From positions 773 to 18,731 of the forward strand of contig MHIY01000029.1 of assembly GCA_001817755.1 (NCBI GenBank): DNA of 17,959 nt, given 5' to 3'. Position 1 is the first letter of the stretch, and each line of letters starts with the position of its first letter. This stretch comes from Candidatus Colwellbacteria bacterium RIFCSPLOWO2_01_FULL_48_10 (GTDB taxonomy: Bacteria > Patescibacteriota > Minisyncoccia > UBA6257 > Colwellbacteraceae). Below the pieces are notes generated by a model. It was not told the origin of the DNA and did no database searches. It was given only the letters and a program-made list of their open reading frames with translations. Shown one piece after another: positions 1-6,905 of the stretch. The translations under genes were made by a program, and so were the position numbers.

Positions 1-1
1 G

Positions 2-625
2 TACACCTGGCTTTCAAATATGAAGCTGCCCCTGCAACAATTCTGGCTTCTGCTGTGGGCGTGGAACGCGCAGATACCGGTCAGGCAGACGGCACGGCTG
101 GCCAAAGTGTCCGTGCCGTCGGTGTATCTGTGGTTTGATACCTTCAGGACTCATCTGCCCCAAGAAACGCATGTATTGGAGCGCATAGTCCAGCTCGACG
201 AGGCATATTTCAAAAACGCGGCGCTCATCATGGGCAAACAAAAGGGCACCAGAAAGCTGGCATTTGATGTTCTTCAAGATACCCATCCGCAAAGGCACCA
301 CGCAACCCATTTTCTTTTCAGGAAAGTCGCGGCAGGATCAGAGCTATGGACTGATGGAGCTGCAATCTACAAAGGCATTGAAAAATGGCACCCGGTAAGG
401 CATAGCCGCGACATCCACAGAAAATTTGAGTTCGCGCACACCTCGGAGATTGAAGGAGTGTTTGGAAACTACCGCACTTTCGTGCGGAGAATGTATCATC
501 ATCACTGGTCGAAAAACCTCGAGAAATACGTGAGGGAATTCTCATTCAGATTTTCCTCCCCGGAAATGTTTGAAACCCCCAGGAATTATCTATCTAAATC
601 GCTGAAGCTTGTGACAACTTGTTAA
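2..625 (+). CDS. IS1595/ISXO2-type transposase, 5' end cut by window edge
   Basis: DDE-type transposase that would move an insertion sequence by cutting and joining its ends. The reading frame is open from base 2, so the start lies outside the window; the ATG at 20 is probably internal because the residues before it already look like family sequence. The N-terminal zinc ribbon usual for IS1595 is not visible. What remains is a helix-turn-helix-like segment, then the ISXO2-like catalytic domain: VQLDEAYF, WTDGAAIYKG, and a C-terminal block with EIEGVFGNYRTFVRRMYHHH, typical of the last acidic/Asn region and its flank. It ends at TAA 623-625. The right end of the element probably lies just after the stop, but the terminal repeat cannot be placed without the left end. 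Family assignment is by motif recognition. Confidence 0.85.
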   Translation, partial: YTWLSNMKLPLQQFWLLLWAWNAQIPVRQTARLAKVSVPSVYLWFDTFRTHLPQETHVLERIVQLDEAYFKNAALIMGKQKGTRKLAFDVLQDTHPQRHHATHFLFRKVAAGSELWTDGAAIYKGIEKWHPVRHSRDIHRKFEFAHTSEIEGVFGNYRTFVRRMYHHHWSKNLEKYVREFSFRFSSPEMFETPRNYLSKSLKLVTTC

Positions 626-691
626 TATTGCCCGGGTCAAGAAAAGCTAGTAAATAAGCGGTTTTTATGCAAAAATAGGAAGGTTTAAGCG

Positions 692-720
692 TTGTTATAA
701 GGAGAAAACTATGGTATTTT
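692..720 (+). promoter_or_regulatory. Possible promoter giving a leaderless transcript for the 727 gene
   Basis: TTGTTA at 692-697 and TATTTT at 715-720 are separated by 17 bp. Each matches the sigma-70 consensus at 4 of 6 positions. The ATG at 727 follows the -10 by 6 nt, so transcription would begin at or next to the start codon. This would explain why the 727 start has no ribosome binding site at normal distance. It is weak on its own, but the geometry matches the sites before 1660 and 12855. Confidence 0.3.
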
Positions 721-726
721 CCCATT

Positions 727-1131
727 ATGGCCATATATACTGCGTTATTCGTAAAAGACATAGGAAGCCTGCTGAAAAGCTTCCCTCCCAAACACAGCCG
801 ACACTTTGGGCATCACTCGACCATAGCATTCAATCCGCCGACCATTGATGGCATCGAGATCGGACGCGAGGGCAAGCTTAAGATCATTGGTCAGGCCTAT
901 GACAGCAAGGGAGACGCGCTCCTCGTTGAAAGCCCCCGCTCAAAAAACGCATATCCGCACATTACCCTCTCTTGCTCACCGGACACTAAGCCCGTCTACT
1001 CAAACGAGATGATCGAAAAAGCCGTTCTCGAAAAAACTGTCGAATACTTTGCTGAACCGATCTGGATCGATGTTGTCGAAGGCTATTCCGACGGCAAGCA
1101 ATACTTCACAACACCGGCGCGGCCTCAATGA
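727..1131 (+). CDS. 2H-phosphoesterase-like small protein
   Basis: Protein of 134 residues with two H-x-T-h motifs, HSTI at residues 30-33 and HITL at 78-81. These are the paired catalytic signatures of the 2H (LigT/AKAP18-like) phosphoesterase fold, which acts on 2'-5' or cyclic phosphate bonds in RNA or nucleotides. The start MAIYTALFVKD and the later KPVYSN segment resemble small RNA-repair-associated members of this group; substrate and pathway are unknown. The start at 727 is chosen because the N-terminus looks complete and an in-frame stop lies at 676-678 with no other start between. AGGAG at 700-704 instead fits an out-of-frame ATG at 711. The 3' end (TGA 1129-1131) overlaps the convergent PAP2 gene by 26 bp. 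The family call is inference from motifs. Confidence 0.6.
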   Translation: MAIYTALFVKDIGSLLKSFPPKHSRHFGHHSTIAFNPPTIDGIEIGREGKLKIIGQAYDSKGDALLVESPRSKNAYPHITLSCSPDTKPVYSNEMIEKAVLEKTVEYFAEPIWIDVVEGYSDGKQYFTTPARPQ

Positions 1132-1660
1132 GCGCTTTATCCTCTACCCCGCCTTTTTTCAAAATAAATCGAGCCAGATAGAAGGAAGCGGCGCCTAGAA
1201 CGAGACCCGTGATTATATCCAGTGGCCAGTGGACTCCGGCTATAACCCTCGAGACACCCATAAGCGCGGCTCCAACTAAGAACCACCGCCCAACTCGATT
1301 ATTGAGATAATAGGCCGCGAGAGCTAGAGGAGCCGCAAACATCATATGGCCGGACGGCAGAGAAGAATTGTTAACATGCGCGACAAGCGCGGTAACGTCC
1401 AGCAACGCGACGAATGGCCTTGGACTCGCATAAAAATATCTTACTATGGGAGACACAATGCCGGCTGAAATGATAAGCGCAAGCGTCGCTAGCACAGAAT
1501 AATACCAGCGCCTTGGCCAATTATTCTCCGCAAATAAAATATAAATAAACCCAACCACCATTATGTAAAGCAGATACTTCGCAAAAAATACGAATATCCA
1601 ATCTAAAAATGCGTTCTGATGGGCAAGACCGTGTAAAAATTCGAATAAGGCATGATTCAT
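1106..1660 (-). CDS. PAP2-family membrane phosphatase
   Basis: Integral membrane phosphatase of 184 residues, probably dephosphorylating a lipid pyrophosphate such as undecaprenyl pyrophosphate or phosphatidic acid on the outer face of the membrane. All three PAP2 motifs are visible: R74-x6-R81-P82 (the first residue is usually Lys, here Arg), P102-S-G-H105, and S137-R138-x5-H144-x3-D148. Several hydrophobic helices surround them. The frame can be extended to a TTG at 1687, but the ATG at 1660 gives MNHALFEFLHGLAHQ, the usual N-terminus of this group, and has a TATACT box 7 nt upstream. In Patescibacteria this could recycle the lipid carrier used by RodA. The lipid substrate cannot be told from sequence. 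It converges on the 2H-like gene. Confidence 0.9.
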   Translation of the reverse strand: MNHALFEFLHGLAHQNAFLDWIFVFFAKYLLYIMVVGFIYILFAENNWPRRWYYSVLATLALIISAGIVSPIVRYFYASPRPFVALLDVTALVAHVNNSSLPSGHMMFAAPLALAAYYLNNRVGRWFLVGAALMGVSRVIAGVHWPLDIITGLVLGAASFYLARFILKKGGVEDKALIEAAPVL

Positions 1661-1667
1661 ATGGATA

Positions 1668-1673
1668 AGTATA
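1668..1673 (-). promoter_or_regulatory. Possible -10 box for leaderless PAP2 gene
   Basis: On the minus strand TATACT lies 7 nt before the ATG at 1660, the distance expected if transcription starts at or next to the start codon. No good -35 hexamer is seen at 16-18 bp. No ribosome binding site precedes the ATG. The match is to the -10 only. Confidence 0.3.
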
Positions 1674-1698
1674 TAGCCAATGGTCAATAGCTACTAGT

Positions 1699-1778
1699 AA
1701 AGGTACCATTGGGCAAGCCCAATGGCATTTACCTTTCTCCGACTTCGCTCGGCCCAAATGCATCTTCGTTCATTTGGC
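1699..1778. repeat. Three tandem hairpins in the PAP2-rpsR spacer
   Basis: First hairpin: 1699-1705 pairs with 1730-1736 (7 bp) and 1706-1713 with 1718-1725 (8 bp), with a 4-nt loop and one 4-nt bulge. Second: CCGA 1739-1742 with TCGG 1749-1752. Third: CCAAATG 1754-1760 with CATTTGG 1771-1777 around a 10-nt loop. On the minus strand they follow rpsR, so they may end or protect the core transcript; no long T tract follows, so a simple intrinsic terminator is not certain. No gene is seen between 1661 and 1919. Confidence 0.5.
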
Positions 1779-1795
1779 TCTCTCGCTTGTCGTAG

Positions 1796-1922
1796 TAAAT
1801 CGAGATTTTTGCGATGAGATCCAAGGCGCGGAGAAAAGAATAAGGAGATGTAGGTTAGATCCTACTTCGACGAGATTCTAGAGGCTCCGCAACGCAGAAG
1901 CTCGCGCAAAAATCTCGATTTA
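1796..1922. repeat. 127-bp element with 18-bp perfect terminal inverted repeats
   Basis: TAAATCGAGATTTTTGCG at 1796-1813 is the exact reverse complement of 1905-1922. Inside are further nested pairs: GCGGAG with CTCCGC, AGAAT with ATTCT, and GTAGG with CCTAC around a 6-nt loop, so the whole element can fold into one long rod. Both ends carry TA, as expected for a MITE of a TA-targeting transposon (IS630/Tc1 type). The right end supplies the TAA stop of rpsR (1922-1920 on the minus strand). Alternatives are a structured 3' UTR, a terminator or processing site of the rpsF-ssb-rpsR mRNA, or a small RNA. No coding potential is seen. Confidence 0.6.
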
Positions 1923-2132
1923 ACGACGGACGTACGGAAGTAGTCCCATAAATCTAGCCCGCTTTATGGCGTTACCGAGGGCACGCTGATGCTTGGCGCA
2001 TGTCCCAGTGTGCATCGGGTCGATAATCTTCGCCTGGTTAGAAACGAATCTCTGAATAATCTCGATTTCCTTATAATCGACATCGGTCATGTTCTGCGAG
2101 CAAAAAAAACATTGTTCCTTCTTATATGCCAT
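1920..2132 (-). CDS. rpsR: Ribosomal protein bS18
   Basis: Small-subunit protein S18 (70 residues), which binds S6 on the platform of the 30S subunit. The conserved core is clear: FVSNQAKIIDP, then TGTCAKHQRALGNAIKRARFMGLLPYV. Cys8, Cys11, Cys45 and His48 could form a zinc site, so this looks like the zinc-binding form of S18. It lies 141 bp after ssb in the usual rpsF-ssb-rpsR order, but no rplI (bL9) follows; bL9 is reported missing in parts of the Patescibacteria. The ATG at 2132 lacks a Shine-Dalgarno sequence. The stop codon is shared with the end of the inverted-repeat element. Confidence 0.97.
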   Translation of the reverse strand: MAYKKEQCFFCSQNMTDVDYKEIEIIQRFVSNQAKIIDPMHTGTCAKHQRALGNAIKRARFMGLLPYVRR

Positions 2133-2273
2133 AGATTCGTGTGTGTTTTAGTGCGATTAATGTAACAAACAGTTAGGTAAATATCAAGCCTCTCCCCTTA
2201 CCAATCTACGAATCTCTACCAATATACCAATGGATTCAATTCGTATATTCGTACTAATTGGTAATTCGTAAGG
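2133..2273. other. AT-rich ssb-rpsR spacer with short repeats
   Basis: This 141-bp gap has no gene. TACCAAT occurs three times (about 2200-2230), with its complement ATTGGTA near 2257, and several ATTCGT or ACGAAT pieces are interspersed. On the minus strand the ATTGGTA/TACCAAT pairs can form a weak stem after ssb. Similar ATTCGC/ATTCGT pieces occur in other spacers of the window. Confidence 0.4.
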
Positions 2274-2714
2274 CTAGAACGGAAGATCTTCTGCCTTTAT
2301 CTCGTCGGCGTTCAGATCGATAACCGGCATATTCGCGGCATCGTCTTTAGCCGGAGCATCCCCCTGCGGGCCTCTTGCGGCTCCGCCGGAACGCGGACCA
2401 AGCTGGATGCGCTCGGCCACGATCTCAGTGCGATAATTCTTCTTGCCATCTTGGCCTTCCCAGTCACGTGTCTGCAGTCGCCCCTCGATGAAAATCATGC
2501 TGCCCTTTTTCGAGTATTGATTCACCACCTCCCCTTGCCGACCAAAAGCGACGATGTTGTGAAACTGAACATCTTCTTTTTTCGCTCCGTTCTGATCCTT
2601 CCAAACGCGGTTGGTCGCGACGCCAAATGAAGCCACGGCAGTCCCCGACGGCAAGGTCTTAAGCTCCGGATCGCGGGTCAGGTTTCCGATTATGAGAACT
2701 TTGTTTAAATTCAT
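2274..2714 (-). CDS. ssb: Single-stranded DNA-binding protein
   Basis: SSB (146 residues) coats single-stranded DNA during replication, recombination and repair, and recruits partner enzymes through its C-terminal tip. The OB fold covers about residues 1-107: MNLNKVLIIGNLTRDPEL, the VASFGVATNR strand, FHNIVAFGRQGEVVNQY, and GSMIFIEGRLQTRDW. A Gly/Ala/Pro-rich linker follows. The tip reads DEIKAEDLPF, an acidic tail ending in Pro-Phe as in E. coli DDIPF. Its place between rpsF and rpsR is the common bacterial arrangement. Spacing is 59 bp after rpsF. No Shine-Dalgarno sequence precedes the ATG. Confidence 0.97.
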   Translation of the reverse strand: MNLNKVLIIGNLTRDPELKTLPSGTAVASFGVATNRVWKDQNGAKKEDVQFHNIVAFGRQGEVVNQYSKKGSMIFIEGRLQTRDWEGQDGKKNYRTEIVAERIQLGPRSGGAARGPQGDAPAKDDAANMPVIDLNADEIKAEDLPF

Positions 2715-2766
2715 TTTAGTGTTCGCGAATAATGCTAATTTTAGCTAATAACACGAATGAATTCAA

Positions 2767-2797
2767 ATTCGCATTATTTGTCCTTATTCGCATTATT
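2767..2797. repeat. 12-bp direct repeat at the rpsF stop
   Basis: ATTCGCATTATT occurs at 2767-2778 and 2786-2797, 7 bp apart. The second copy encodes the last residues of S6 (NNAN) and the first covers its stop codon. A partial inverted relative (CGCGAATAATGC) lies near 2729-2740. This may be a local duplication or part of the ATTCGC-type spacer repeats. Confidence 0.5.
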
Positions 2798-3208
2798 AGC
2801 GATTACTCCTCCAGTCAAAGACGCCAATTTCGCCTCCAGCGCCTCATTAGATGTTTCTTTGGCAACTGGCTTGCGAGCCCTAAACTGCCTTCCAGACGAT
2901 TCCTGCCTTTCTTGCCTTTGCATCTTGGCGGGAGGAGATGCGATGATGAGATGCCTTAAGACCTTAGTGTCCAACCTCATGGCCTCGTTCAAAAGGTTTA
3001 TCTGGCTTCCATCGAGGTTAAACCTGGCGTAGCCGAAGTAGGCCTGCGCGTGCTTCTTGATCGGATAGCTGAGGATTGTCGATACAACTGGGCTCTTGCT
3101 CTCGATCTCGGCCTTAACGGCGGCCAAGTGCTTCCACACAGTCTCTGAGTCCTCCTCCTTTTCCAGAAGGAAGGAAAGTTCGTAATTTTTCAGTGTTGTT
3201 TCAGTCAT
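2774..3208 (-). CDS. rpsF: Ribosomal protein bS6
   Basis: Small-subunit protein S6 (144 residues), partner of S18. The S6 fold covers about residues 7-95: NYELSFLLE at the first strand, an ESKSPVVSTILSYPIKKHAQAYFGYARF strand pair (written here only as landmarks at about residues 36-63), and LDTKVLRHLI before the tail. After about residue 95 comes a basic Arg/Lys/Gln-rich extension of about 50 residues, longer than in short S6 proteins. It opens the rpsF-ssb-rpsR set and starts 64 bp after the rpoC stop, so it is probably cotranscribed with rpoBC. The identification rests on this sequence character plus the gene order. Confidence 0.93.
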   Translation of the reverse strand: MTETTLKNYELSFLLEKEEDSETVWKHLAAVKAEIESKSPVVSTILSYPIKKHAQAYFGYARFNLDGSQINLLNEAMRLDTKVLRHLIIASPPAKMQRQERQESSGRQFRARKPVAKETSNEALEAKLASLTGGVIANNANKDK

Positions 3209-3272
3209 GATTTATCTGTGCGAGATTAACAAATTTTTTCTGGTATGTCCAATACTGTGCGTCTTTCTGGCT

Positions 3273-6200
3273 TTATGCCCCATCCGAAACATTGCGCTCT
3301 TCGCCAACGAGCGGTTCCGGCGGAACCTCTTCGCCCCTCGGAATCATCATCTTGCCTATCGGCAATTGTCGGCCAATGATAACGTTTTCCTTAAGCCCGC
3401 GCAGATAGTCTATTTTCCCTTCGCTTGCGGCCGTAATAAGCACCCGCGCCGTTTCCTGGAATGATGCGGCAGACAGGAACCCGTCGGCCGAAAGCGCGAC
3501 ACGGGTGAGCCCAAGTAGAAGCTCTTCACCCTTAGCAGGGGTCTTGCCCTTCTCTTTAATCGCCTTATTGGCCTCGAGGAACTTAGACCGGTCAACAACA
3601 TCGCCCATGATGAAGTCAACATCGCCCGGGTTCACGATCAGGATGCGTCCGAACATCTGCCGGGTCATTATCTCAAGGTGCTTGTTGTTCACCGGGCTTC
3701 CTTCGGAAACGTAAATCCTCTGTATTTCCTGGATGATGTAGCGGTATGTCTCCTCCTTGCCGCGAAGTTCGTAGAGTTCGCGCAGATCAACGCTGCCCTC
3801 GGTCAGCTGATCGCCAACTTTAACTTTGTCGCCGACTTTAACGAGCATTATGCTGTTGCGCACGGCCGAATACTCCACAAATTCGTCTGAAACTCCTTTT
3901 TTACGCCTCTTACCGGGCTTGGCAACCGGCTTGTCTTTAGGAGTGATGAAAATGGTTTTCAGCAATCCCTTCTCTTCGATCTTGGCGACCGTTCCCTCAA
4001 CCTCGGCCAAGAAGGCCCTGCCTTTGGGCGATCTAACCTCAAGCAATTCCTCAACTCTTGGCAAGCCATAAGTTATGTCACGTCCGGCAACACCTCCGGC
4101 GTGCCTAGTTCTCAAAGTAAGCTGAGTACCCGGTTCGCCGATTGACTGCGCGGCGACAATTCCAACCGCCTCGCCGATCCTCACTGGGATGTTGTGGCCC
4201 AGATCAAGCCCGTAACAGCGGGCACAAATTCCATAGAGCGTCTTACAGGTCATCGGAGACCTGACCTCCACCATTTCGACATCGGACTTGGCGATCTCTT
4301 CAGCCAAAGCCAGCGTGATGATCTCGTTCGCAGAGACGATAGTTTTGCCTGCCCGGCCAGGGCGTCCGGCTTTAACATCGTTCAAAACAGTCCTTGAGAA
4401 CAATCGTGCGGCAAAGGCGTGGCCGAATTCCAGCCCGTCTTTGCGGTGTATCGCAATACCCTCTTTGGTTTTGCAGTCATCTTCTTTCACCACCACATCC
4501 TGCGCCACGTCGATGAGACGACGGGTAAGATATCCAGCATCCGCGGTCTTCAAAGCGGTGTCCACAAGTCCCTTGCGAGAGCCGTGCGTAGAAATGAAGT
4601 ATTCCAATCCGCCGTGACCCTCTTTCAAAGAAGACCTGATCGGCAACTCAATGATCTCTCCAGTCGGATTCACCACTAAGCCCTTCATGCCCATCATCAC
4701 GGTCGGCTGAGCCCAGCTGCCCCTCGCCTGCGAATCAATAATGTTGTAGACGGAACTTTTTGCGCTAATGGCTGTCGGAATGACTTTCGATATCTGCTTG
4801 TGGGCCTCGGTCCAAACCTCAATGACTCGGGCTTTTCTCTCGGCATCGGTCAAAAGACCGTCTGCGTACTGTTCGGCTATCAGATCAGCCTTCTTTTCGG
4901 TATCGGCCAAGATAATGTCGCGCTCTTTCGGAATAATGAGATCGTCCATGCCCCAGCTGATACCGGAACGGGTGGCGTATTTGAAACCGAGGAACTTGAT
5001 GCCGTCCAAAACTTCTTTGGTTCTGGCCGCCCCATATTTTATTTCCAGCGCGGAAACTAATTTGACCAAACTCTTCTTGTTCATCGTCTCGTTCACAAAA
5101 TCTGTATCTGACGGCAAGATCTCGTTAAAAAGCAGCCGGCCATAACTGGTCTTAACTTTGCCAACGCGTATTTCGGCGTTCAAAGCAATGTAATCATTCG
5201 CGTAGGCCAGAGTCGCCTCTTCCTTGGAAGAAAGCGTAAAGCCCTCACCGGTTGCGCCCGCTATGATCTTAGTTAGGTAGTAACAGCCCAAAACTATATC
5301 CGGCGTGGGTACCGCGATCGGATCGCCGGAAGCCGGTTTCAACAGAGTGTTGAAACCGGAACGCATGAGCGTCTTGGCCTCGTTCTGGGCCTCGTCGGAA
5401 AGCGGTACATGCACAGCCATCAAGTCGCCGTCAAAGTCCGCATTGAAAGCGGAACAAACCATTGGCGGTATCTGGATAACTAAATCTTCGGTGAGTATCG
5501 GCTTGAAAGCCTGGATGCTGAGGCGGTGCAAGGTCGGCTGACGGTTCAAAAGCACCACTCTATCTTTTATGACTTCTTCCAGAATTTCCCAAACTTCAGG
5601 CGGGGCTTCTTCGATGAGGCGGTTGGAATTCCTGATGTTGTGGGCCAGTCCGCGTTCAATGACCTTGCCGATGACAAACGGCCTAAAAAGCTCAAGAGCC
5701 ATCCTTTTCGGAATGCCACATTCGTCGAGCTTCAAATGCGGGCCAACCACAATAACCGAACGTCCGGAGTAGTCAACACGCTTGCCGAGCAAGTTCTGCC
5801 TGAATCTGCCCTGTTTGCCTTTAAGCATATCTGCCAAGGAGCGAAGCTGTCGGCGAGCGCCGGAACCAGGCTTTGAAAGAGCGGCGGCCGGATTGTCGAT
5901 CAGGGCATCAACGGCTTCCTGAAGCATGCGCTTTTCATTGACTACGATAACGTCAGGGGCTTTGAGTTCCAAAAGTTTTTTCAGACGGTTATTGCGGTTA
6001 ATCACCCTACGGTAAAGATCATTTAAGTCAGATGTCGCGTACCTGCCACCGTCTAAAGCGACCATAGGACGCAAGTCTGGCGGAAGAACCGGCAAAACAG
6101 TCATCACCATCCATTCCGGCTTGATGCCATTCTTCATCATCGACTTCATGAGCTTCAGGCGACGGAGAAGCTTGTTCAATTTAAGATCATCGGTAACGCC

Positions 6201-6878
6201 ATCAAGGCTCTCCTCGATGTTCTGCGCAGCCTTCTTCAGGTCGATAGATTCCAAGACTTTCCTGATGCCCTCGGCGCCGCTCTGGGCGGTAAAAACATTG
6301 CTGAATTTCTTAACCAAGGTGTAGTAATCCCCTTCTTCTAAGATCCTGCCTGGCGTAAGGCGCTTAAGGGCATCCTTCAGGCCAGCCACGGCTTCTTTCA
6401 AACTCGGATCTTTCCTGGTTTTAAACTCGCGGTCGATCTCTTCGATGGCGTTCTTTCGCTTTTCGTCGTTCACTGCGGTCACGACATAGGCAGCATAATA
6501 AGCCACCTTTTCTAGCTTCATCGAAGAAGCGTCCAGAATCAGTCCTATCTTAGTTTTCAGGAACCACGTGTGCACGACCGGGGCAGCCAACTTTATGTGG
6601 CCGGAGCGCTCGCGACGCACGATGGAACGCGTCACTTCGACGCCGCACTTGTCGCAAATAATACCCTTGTACCTGACCTTGCGGTATTTACCGCAGTAAC
6701 ATTCCCAATCTTTGGTGGGTCCGAAAATACGCTCTGAAAATAAGCCATCCTTCTCGGGACGCTGAGTGCGGTAGTTTATCGTTTCTGGTTTCAGCACCTC
6801 ACCGTATGACCAGCCGAGGATGTCTTCGGGAGAAGCGATCTTTATCTTTAGAGCCTTGAAGTCTGTTGAATTTTTCAT
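3273..6878 (-). CDS. rpoC: RNA polymerase subunit beta'
   Basis: Largest subunit of core RNA polymerase (1201 residues, close to the Bacillus size), holding the catalytic Mg and the trigger loop. In order: N-terminal zinc site CYCGKY...CDKCG (about residues 59-78); Mg-binding NADFDGD at 479-485 with Asp481, 483 and 485; the second zinc site (DDC, then CKTLYGICARC); the bridge helix and trigger loop with GEPGTQLTLRT (to about residue 924) and His926; and the C-terminal GLPRVEELLEVRSPKG. Two oddities are visible: the residue after NADFDGD is Leu486 rather than the usual Gln, and the trigger loop reads LRTRH where most bacteria have MRTFH. It begins 27 bp after the rpoB stop, with no Shine-Dalgarno sequence. 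No intein or large insertion. Confidence 0.99.
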   Translation of the reverse strand: MKNSTDFKALKIKIASPEDILGWSYGEVLKPETINYRTQRPEKDGLFSERIFGPTKDWECYCGKYRKVRYKGIICDKCGVEVTRSIVRRERSGHIKLAAPVVHTWFLKTKIGLILDASSMKLEKVAYYAAYVVTAVNDEKRKNAIEEIDREFKTRKDPSLKEAVAGLKDALKRLTPGRILEEGDYYTLVKKFSNVFTAQSGAEGIRKVLESIDLKKAAQNIEESLDGVTDDLKLNKLLRRLKLMKSMMKNGIKPEWMVMTVLPVLPPDLRPMVALDGGRYATSDLNDLYRRVINRNNRLKKLLELKAPDVIVVNEKRMLQEAVDALIDNPAAALSKPGSGARRQLRSLADMLKGKQGRFRQNLLGKRVDYSGRSVIVVGPHLKLDECGIPKRMALELFRPFVIGKVIERGLAHNIRNSNRLIEEAPPEVWEILEEVIKDRVVLLNRQPTLHRLSIQAFKPILTEDLVIQIPPMVCSAFNADFDGDLMAVHVPLSDEAQNEAKTLMRSGFNTLLKPASGDPIAVPTPDIVLGCYYLTKIIAGATGEGFTLSSKEEATLAYANDYIALNAEIRVGKVKTSYGRLLFNEILPSDTDFVNETMNKKSLVKLVSALEIKYGAARTKEVLDGIKFLGFKYATRSGISWGMDDLIIPKERDIILADTEKKADLIAEQYADGLLTDAERKARVIEVWTEAHKQISKVIPTAISAKSSVYNIIDSQARGSWAQPTVMMGMKGLVVNPTGEIIELPIRSSLKEGHGGLEYFISTHGSRKGLVDTALKTADAGYLTRRLIDVAQDVVVKEDDCKTKEGIAIHRKDGLEFGHAFAARLFSRTVLNDVKAGRPGRAGKTIVSANEIITLALAEEIAKSDVEMVEVRSPMTCKTLYGICARCYGLDLGHNIPVRIGEAVGIVAAQSIGEPGTQLTLRTRHAGGVAGRDITYGLPRVEELLEVRSPKGRAFLAEVEGTVAKIEEKGLLKTIFITPKDKPVAKPGKRRKKGVSDEFVEYSAVRNSIMLVKVGDKVKVGDQLTEGSVDLRELYELRGKEETYRYIIQEIQRIYVSEGSPVNNKHLEIMTRQMFGRILIVNPGDVDFIMGDVVDRSKFLEANKAIKEKGKTPAKGEELLLGLTRVALSADGFLSAASFQETARVLITAASEGKIDYLRGLKENVIIGRQLPIGKMMIPRGEEVPPEPLVGEERNVSDGA

Positions 6879-6905
6879 GGTATTAAACTTTTGAATTTTA
6901 AGTTT

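Noticed and set aside
1661..1687. Longer start (TTG at 1687) for the PAP2 gene
   Set aside because: It adds nine residues unlike the family, and the ATG at 1660 gives the usual N-terminus with a -10 box at suitable distance.
1836..1891. tRNA-like fold inside the inverted-repeat element
   Set aside because: GCGGAG/CTCCGC and GTAGG/CCTAC mimic acceptor and anticodon stems, but the span is too short, the loop has 6 bases, and no T-arm sequence exists on either strand.
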